Under the pieces are notes generated by a model. The model did not search any database and had not been told where the DNA came from. It saw only the letters and a program-made list of their open reading frames with translations. A stretch of 33,654 nt of DNA from a bacterium (lineage in GTDB: Bacteria > Bacteroidota > Rhodothermia > Rhodothermales > UBA10348), in NCBI GenBank assembly GCA_013204185.1, contig JABMOI010000202.1, positions 1-33,654 on the forward strand, written 5' to 3'. The position numbers were made by a program, and so were the translations under genes. Shown piece by piece: positions 26,445 through 33,654 of this stretch (position 1 is its first letter; each line of letters begins with the position of its first letter).

Positions 26445-28712
26445 ATGAAGAAACAAGCTAAGAGAGTTGCCGGCAATTGGTATGAGGCTTCCAAACGGGT
26501 TTTCATTCTAACCGCCTTTCTTGTTGCGGTCATGAGTTCGGGTTTTCCCTTGCCCCTGGTTGCTCAGCAATCCGTGGCCCGATTGTGGAATGAAGCGCTG
26601 TTGCAGTCTATCCGAGAGGATTTTGCTCGTCCCACAGTTCATGCTAGGAATTTATTCCATGCATCTGTTGCCATGTGGGATGCATGGGCGGCTTACGATT
26701 CAGTTGCTGAACCCTTCTTATTGGGTAATCGAATTGAAGGATTTACATGTGACTTTACAGGAATACCCGAACCCGCAAATCGAAGTGCCGCAAGGAATCA
26801 GGCCATTAGTTACGCCATGTTTCGGTTGCTTAGTCACCGATTTGAACAATCGCCAGGGGCGCTGGCAGCCGGCTCACGATATCAGGCCCTGATGAACCAG
26901 CTGGGGTTCGATACATCAGTGACTACCCTCGATTATCAAAGTGGAGACCCGGCAAGCCTCGGAAACTATATCGCACAATGCCTGATCGATTTTGGGCACC
27001 AGGACCGGTCCAATGAGCAAAACTTGTATGCAAATCAGTTCTATAGGCCAGTAAATCCTCCGTTGGCACCTGCCTTGGCAGGTAACCCACTGATCACCGA
27101 TATGAATCGGTGGCAGCCACTCTCTTTCGACGTATTCATTGATCAAGCTGGCAATCAGATTCCGCTAGGGACCCCGGCCTTTTTGGGCCCTGAATGGGGA
27201 GCCGTTGTCCCGTTTGCACTAACCCCAGAGGAACGGTCAATCCGTTATCGCGATGGGAATGAATATTGGATTTATCACGATCCCGGTCCGCCGCCAATGC
27301 TTGAAATGCTGTCTGAAGGGGGAATAGCAGACGAGTACAAATGGAATTTCTTACTCGTAGCGATGTGGTCTTCCCATTTGGATCCTTCGGACGATGTTCG
27401 AATTGATATTTCACCTGCCGCTATTGGGAATAATCCCATGCGCTCCTATCCCAGAACGATTGCTGAGCTGCGCAATTTTTACAACCTAGAGGAAGGCGGC
27501 GATTTTAGCCCGGGCCATGGCCAAAATCCAGCGACGGGGCAGCCGTATTGGGCCCAAATGGTGAATCGAGGAGATTACGCTCGCGTTCTGGCTGAGTTTT
27601 GGGCTGATGGACCAGACTCTGAGACGCCGCCCGGCCACTGGTTCACTATTCTCAACTATGTTAACGATAACCCCCAGTTTTCCAGGCGTTTCCGAGGGCA
27701 GGGCTCCCCGCTAGACGCTCTGGAATGGGATGTAAAGGCGTATTTAGCCCTTGGAGGAGCCATGCATGATGCTGCCATCGCGGCATGGGGTGTAAAAGGA
27801 TGGTACGACTACATTCGGCCTATTTCTGCCATTCGCGGTATGGCTGAAATGGGGCAAAGCAGCGACCCGAATTCACCTCGATACCATCCAGGAGGAATTC
27901 CGCTAGTGCCTGGCTTTGTTGAACTTGTTAGGCCAGGCGATTCCATGCTGGACCTTCCGTACGTCTCGCTGAATGACATCAAAATCAGAGGATGGAAAGG
28001 ACCCAACGCTGTATTCAACCCTGAATCAGACCAAGGCGGCGTAGATTGGATTTTGGCCGATTTGTGGTGGCCATACCAGCGCCCCACCTTCGTCACGCCG
28101 CCTTTCGCCGGGTACATTTCCGGTCACTCAACCTTTTCCCGTGCGGCGGCTGAAGTCTTGACTGAGCTCACCGGAGATCCGTTTTTCCCGGGAGGAATGG
28201 GCGAATTTGTAGCTCCGAAGAATGAGTTTCTTGTGTTTGAAGACGGTCCTAGCGAAGATGTGATTTTGCAATGGGCCACCTATCGAGATGCTTCAGATCA
28301 ATGCAGTTTGTCGAGAATATGGGGCGGAATTCATCCTCCAGCCGACGACATTCCAGGAAGGCTGATTGGGGAGCAAATTGGTAGGGCTGCCTTTACCTTC
28401 GCCAGTCGTTTTTTCACCGGTATGGCCACGGACGCGGAGAAAGTCCTGCCTAGTTTGGCGTCTGGATTGATGGAAGTGTTTCCAAATCCTGTGAAAGAAG
28501 GTGAGGTGTTGAACATTCGGATGGGTGATTCCGAATTGAACGGTTTGTTCAACTTGAATGTATATGACACGCTAGGCCGAAAAATGGCTTCTTCTCGGCA
28601 AAATAGGTCAAGTGCCTCGGTGGACACTCGGGGCCTTGCTCCAGGAGTCTATCTTATCGTCCTTGAGAACGAAACGAATCTGCAATACAAAACAGTTGTC
28701 GTCTCGCGCTAA
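26445..28712 (+). CDS. Secreted vanadium-dependent haloperoxidase-like (PAP2 superfamily) protein with T9SS type A sorting domain
   Basis: KGWYDYIRP (KX6RP), YISGHSTFSRAA, SRIWGGIHPPAD (SRX5HX3D); C-terminal VFPNPVKEGEVLNIRM...LGRKMASS...TRGLAPGVYLIVLENE...KTVVVSR. Confidence 0.93.
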   Translation: MKKQAKRVAGNWYEASKRVFILTAFLVAVMSSGFPLPLVAQQSVARLWNEALLQSIREDFARPTVHARNLFHASVAMWDAWAAYDSVAEPFLLGNRIEGFTCDFTGIPEPANRSAARNQAISYAMFRLLSHRFEQSPGALAAGSRYQALMNQLGFDTSVTTLDYQSGDPASLGNYIAQCLIDFGHQDRSNEQNLYANQFYRPVNPPLAPALAGNPLITDMNRWQPLSFDVFIDQAGNQIPLGTPAFLGPEWGAVVPFALTPEERSIRYRDGNEYWIYHDPGPPPMLEMLSEGGIADEYKWNFLLVAMWSSHLDPSDDVRIDISPAAIGNNPMRSYPRTIAELRNFYNLEEGGDFSPGHGQNPATGQPYWAQMVNRGDYARVLAEFWADGPDSETPPGHWFTILNYVNDNPQFSRRFRGQGSPLDALEWDVKAYLALGGAMHDAAIAAWGVKGWYDYIRPISAIRGMAEMGQSSDPNSPRYHPGGIPLVPGFVELVRPGDSMLDLPYVSLNDIKIRGWKGPNAVFNPESDQGGVDWILADLWWPYQRPTFVTPPFAGYISGHSTFSRAAAEVLTELTGDPFFPGGMGEFVAPKNEFLVFEDGPSEDVILQWATYRDASDQCSLSRIWGGIHPPADDIPGRLIGEQIGRAAFTFASRFFTGMATDAEKVLPSLASGLMEVFPNPVKEGEVLNIRMGDSELNGLFNLNVYDTLGRKMASSRQNRSSASVDTRGLAPGVYLIVLENETNLQYKTVVVSR

Positions 28713-28722
28713 TCAGCCTGCA

Positions 28723-30480
<1,758 letters not shown>

Positions 30481-30568
30481 CTAGCTGAAAGGCAACGTCG
30501 TCGAGTGGTGTAGTGTGGCCCCTACATTTGTGTAGGACTCGATCCCTACAGTCTGCCGAAATCTGATG

Positions 30569-30964
30569 TTAGGACGATGCCCTTGGCTTGATTTCTCGAC
30601 CCTTTACGATCACGTATGCAATCAGGGTAACGAGAAAAAAGACAAGGAGCATCCAAGCTACACTCTGGAGTGTGCCTACAATGGCTCGGTAAATTTCCAG
30701 CGTCCAATAGTCAGGTGTTAATTGGGCCATCATCTCTCCGTTCTCAAGCGGGGTGATGTACTTTTCGAAATCCCAAACTCGGACTCCTCCAGACACTCCG
30801 ACTACGTAAATGGCGAAGGTTAGATAACGAGTCCACGCAGAGGAAATCTCGTCCGCGATAATGCGATCCAAAATGCGTTGGACCGGCGAACGAAACATGC
30901 GAGTTAGAATCCAAGACACCAAGAGGGCAAGGGCAAATGTTACGATGAGTAAGGAAATGAACAT
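30569..30964 (-). CDS. Hypothetical small membrane protein
   Basis: 131 aa with N- and C-terminal hydrophobic helices; no family recognised. Confidence 0.55.
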   Translation of the reverse strand: MFISLLIVTFALALLVSWILTRMFRSPVQRILDRIIADEISSAWTRYLTFAIYVVGVSGGVRVWDFEKYITPLENGEMMAQLTPDYWTLEIYRAIVGTLQSVAWMLLVFFLVTLIAYVIVKGREIKPRASS

Positions 30965-30979
30965 GGCTCTACCTTCAGT

Positions 30980-31243
30980 TTAAATCAAATCTAGCGCGGT
31001 GGAAAGGTCGTCTAAGAGGTCACCTGCATCTTCTAGTCCGACCGATATCCTCATGTCGCCCAACGAGATACCAAGATCTTTAAACCTCTCCGGGGGTAAC
31101 TCTTTCAAATAACTTATGGCCGGAGCATAAATCAAGCTTTCGTGCCCGCCCCAACTTACGCCGATTTTGAAGTAAGTCAAGCCGTTGAAAAAACGTTTGA
31201 TCGAGGGGAGATCCTCAGTTGCTAGCTGAAATTTTTTTGACGA
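30980..31243 (-). pseudogene. C-terminal remnant of a Cys/Met-metabolism PLP-dependent enzyme (cystathionine gamma-lyase/synthase-like)
   Basis: In-frame FQLATEDLPSIKRFFNGLTYFKIGVSWGGHESLIYAPAISYLKELPPERFKDLGISLGDMRISVGLEDAGDLLDDLSTALDLI* is typical of the C-terminus; catalytic Lys domain is absent from the window. Confidence 0.82.
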
Positions 31244-31454
31244 TGGAGTCTTGAATGGTGTGCCACGAAAACCCCAGATAAAACAACTCCGATACGGAAA
31301 AGAACGCAGCCAGAATAAACACGACTTCCAACGAGAGCGCTTCTTGGCCAAGAAACAGAGGCCGCGCAATCAACCCATACAGAATTACGACCATCAAAAA
31401 TGAGATCGGAAGGATGGCATGAAGGAAAGTAACGGGTCGTTTACTCATGCTCAT
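31215..31454 (-). pseudogene. N-terminal remnant of an NhaC-like Na+/H+ antiporter
   Basis: 79 aa MSMSKRPVTFLHAILPISFLMVVILYGLIARPLFLGQEALSLEVVFILAAFFSVSELFYLGFSWHTIQDSIVKKISASN*, like the NhaC N-terminus, ending at the junction with the PLP-enzyme remnant. Confidence 0.7.
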
Positions 31455-31860
31455 TCGGTAGTTGATCGTACGCTTTCATGACGTCGTCTGGGATGGCGCG
31501 CGGCCGGCCGGACACTTTATCTAAACACACCCAATTTGTCCGGCCGCGCGCCACAATTTTCTCATCCGTTACTCTGGTAAATACATACCTCCGTACTGAA
31601 GTCGCACGCTGTGTGTCTTCAATAAACGTTTCTGCGCGAAGCACTTCTCCCACAAAAACCTGCCTTAAATACTCTATTTCATGGGATCGCACCACCCAAA
31701 TGATGCCATTTTGGTCTGCAACCACATCGCCACCCACACTTTGAGTATGCTTAACAGCCAAATCTTGCATCCACTGAACATACGCTACGTTGTTCACATG
31801 CCCCTGAGAATCGATGGCTTCTTGCGGCACAGAGAATTTCCAAGCAAACGAAGGTGTCAT
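31441..31860 (-). CDS. Hotdog-fold acyl-CoA thioesterase
   Basis: FSVPQEAIDSQGHVNNVAYVQWMQDLAVKH (4-hydroxybenzoyl-CoA thioesterase-like). Start at the ATG overlapping the upstream stop. Confidence 0.88.
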   Translation of the reverse strand: MTPSFAWKFSVPQEAIDSQGHVNNVAYVQWMQDLAVKHTQSVGGDVVADQNGIIWVVRSHEIEYLRQVFVGEVLRAETFIEDTQRATSVRRYVFTRVTDEKIVARGRTNWVCLDKVSGRPRAIPDDVMKAYDQLPNEHE

Positions 31861-32123
31861 GAGCGTTCTGAGGGAGGCTCTGAGGATCTGGTTCGAAACC
31901 AATTGACGATGCCCCACAAGCTAATCAAAATCCAAAATACTTCGATAATGGCCGATGCTAGATTGAAATTGTACAGGAGGGAAACCAAGATGAGGATGGC
32001 TCCAACCAAGTTCAATACAGAATACGATAGGCGGCTTGAGGCCAATTTACCCGACTGCACTGCGGCGAACGCGAACACAATGAATGCGACTCCAACCGTG
32101 CCAAGAACGTCATACCAAAACAT
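31857..32123 (-). CDS. CBU_0592-like small membrane protein
   Basis: YDVLGTVGVAFIVFAFAAVQSGKLASSRLSYSVLNLVGAILILVSLLYNFNLASAIIEVFWILISLWGI. Confidence 0.78.
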   Translation of the reverse strand: MFWYDVLGTVGVAFIVFAFAAVQSGKLASSRLSYSVLNLVGAILILVSLLYNFNLASAIIEVFWILISLWGIVNWFRTRSSEPPSERS

Positions 32124-32144
32124 GTAGATCTCGATTTTACGGAA

Positions 32145-32960
32145 CTAGGTAACGGGGCGTAGGATTGCCAAGGCTTCTTGATGGAGCTGCGGTGTGGAAG
32201 AGGTAAGCAAGCTCTTTGCAAAGAGCAGGTTGTCGGTATTTCCACTTCCATCTGAAACAGATCCACCAGCTTCTAAGATACACGGAATAATGGCAGCATT
32301 ATCCCAAGGGTTCATTTCTGGGTCAAACGCGGCGTCAATCAACCCACGCGCAACAAGGGCGTGTTGAAGGCAATCGCCAACAAATCTGAATTTGGATGAT
32401 CCTCGAATGAGCGCCGTCATGTTGAAGGGTGTTTTTGCCTGTTTTGGATCGATATCGGTACAATAAACTCCCGTGGTCGATACCATGGCGCTATCTAGTG
32501 TTTTGGTGGTCGATACGGACTGGCGGCTCAACTCACCAAATCTATTGAGGAACCAGCAACCATATCCGAGTTCGGCATAGACCGTTTCTTTTAGCCCAGG
32601 CAGGTTAATGACGCCCAAAATGGGATGGCCATTTTTTAATAGGGCCACGAGCGTGCCAAACGTGGGGACTCCAAGGGCAAACGAAGCTGTTCCGTCTATT
32701 GGATCCAATACCCATGTGTACTCACCCCCGCCAAGGACCTCGGGATGCTCTTCGCCCATGATACCGTGGTCTGGGAAGATAACTCCAATCAATTCTCTCA
32801 TGACCCGCTCGGCTTCCAAATCAGCTTCTGTGACGGGGGTGCCATCCACTTTCGTGTTCACAACCACGTTTTGAAAGCGCGGCATGATCTCGGCTGCAGC
32901 GGCACCTGCCAATTGAAGAGCAAATTGAAGAAATGGACTTGGCGGTCTTGGGTCGCTCAT
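32145..32960 (-). CDS. Inositol monophosphatase family protein (histidinol-phosphatase-like)
   Basis: GEEHPEV, WVLDPIDGTASFALGVPTFGTLVAL, MNPWDNAAIIPCILEAGG. Confidence 0.92.
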   Translation of the reverse strand: MSDPRPPSPFLQFALQLAGAAAAEIMPRFQNVVVNTKVDGTPVTEADLEAERVMRELIGVIFPDHGIMGEEHPEVLGGGEYTWVLDPIDGTASFALGVPTFGTLVALLKNGHPILGVINLPGLKETVYAELGYGCWFLNRFGELSRQSVSTTKTLDSAMVSTTGVYCTDIDPKQAKTPFNMTALIRGSSKFRFVGDCLQHALVARGLIDAAFDPEMNPWDNAAIIPCILEAGGSVSDGSGNTDNLLFAKSLLTSSTPQLHQEALAILRPVT

Positions 32961-32996
32961 GGCTTTTCGATAGGTGGTGACGGCCGGTAAATAAGT

Positions 32997-33654
32997 TTAT
33001 AATTCTACAGAAATGGGTTCTGAGTCGAGAGCATGGGCCAATTCGGATAGTACCTGAAGAGCCATGTCGACATCCGTTTGGTGCGATCTAAAACAAACCA
33101 CCGCCAAGCGCAGCATAAACACCCCGTTAAGCCGCGTGGAGGATACAAAAATACGCCCATCTTTGTGGATTGCTTGAACCAATCGTTCATTAAATGAATC
33201 GGGATCTTGCGACGTAGGAAGGAATCGATACGTTACTACGCTTAAATCGGGCTCCGGCCCGACTTCAAATCCCTCCATTGTAGAAAGTCTCAAATGAAAA
33301 TGGCGAGCCAAGAGCATTTTTTCAGCGAGTGCACTTCTAAACGGAGCCACGCCAACCACTTGAAGGGGGAGCCACATTCGCAGCCCTCGGAAGTGTTTGG
33401 TCAATTCAGGCGAAACGGTGGAGGGGGACGTGGCCTCTACATGGATCACGTCCTGCATGTAATCGGCACCAACGGCATGAGAAGCCAATAATCTGTTTTT
33501 GTCTTTTACTAACAAAGCGCCAATTCCATAGGGCAAAAACAGCGTTTTGTGAGGATCCATGACAATTGAGTCAGACCATTCCATACCCGCTAGCATTTCC
33601 TTTCCTTCATCGCACAGAGCAAAAAGGGCGCCGTAGGCGCCATCAATGTGATAC
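32997..33654 (-). CDS. Group II PLP-dependent decarboxylase (aromatic-L-amino-acid decarboxylase-like), C-terminal part; runs off right edge
   Basis: Open frame to the edge: YHIDGAYGALFALCDEGKEMLAGMEWSDSIVMDPHKTLFLPYGIGALLVKD (PLP-Lys motif DPHK). Confidence 0.9.
   Translation of the reverse strand, partial: YHIDGAYGALFALCDEGKEMLAGMEWSDSIVMDPHKTLFLPYGIGALLVKDKNRLLASHAVGADYMQDVIHVEATSPSTVSPELTKHFRGLRMWLPLQVVGVAPFRSALAEKMLLARHFHLRLSTMEGFEVGPEPDLSVVTYRFLPTSQDPDSFNERLVQAIHKDGRIFVSSTRLNGVFMLRLAVVCFRSHQTDVDMALQVLSELAHALDSEPISVEL

Noticed and set aside
30521-30536. CCTACA-TTTG-TGTAGG hairpin downstream of the 30569 gene
   Set aside because: Stem is only 6 bp and lacks a clear T-tract; not enough to call a terminator or operator.

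Overview
This 33.7-kb window looks like a chromosomal segment from a Bacteroidota/Rhodothermota-like bacterium. Supporting signs are a T9SS type A sorting domain, a DUF5777-like barrel, a TAnnTTTG-type promoter, and many Sec or lipoprotein signals. It is gene-dense, with about 30 supportable CDSs. Most are metabolic or envelope genes: Gfo/Idh/MocA oxidoreductase, TrhO, a Fer4_19+CDGSH protein, esterase, DUF985 cupin, FdhF/YdeP-type molybdoprotein, SdpI-like, cytochrome c peroxidase, DPP4/S9 peptidase, YceI, CutC, M20 peptidase, MarR, NTF2-like protein, PHP phosphodiesterase, PnuC, YbaK/ProX, PPK2, amidohydrolase, vanadium haloperoxidase, malic enzyme, thioesterase, inositol-monophosphatase-like protein and a PLP decarboxylase. 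I saw no CRISPR array, phage, transposon, rRNA or tRNA. The strongest unexplained signals are: (1) a MarR / NTF2-like pair surrounded by six TTGA-N4-TCAA sites, two of which coincide with a Bacteroidetes-type -33/-7 promoter; (2) two genes (malic enzyme, six-hairpin glycosidase) interrupted by single in-frame TAA codons with intact downstream reading frames; (3) a deletion scar joining the 5' end of an nhaC-like gene to the 3' end of a Cys/Met-metabolism PLP enzyme; (4) coding minisatellites in a lipoprotein signal peptide and between the haem domains of a cytochrome c peroxidase; (5) a CX4CH lipoprotein-YceI-DUF5777 operon. No obviously new multi-gene system such as a defence or secretion island is present. 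All family calls come from reading sequence motifs, without database searches.
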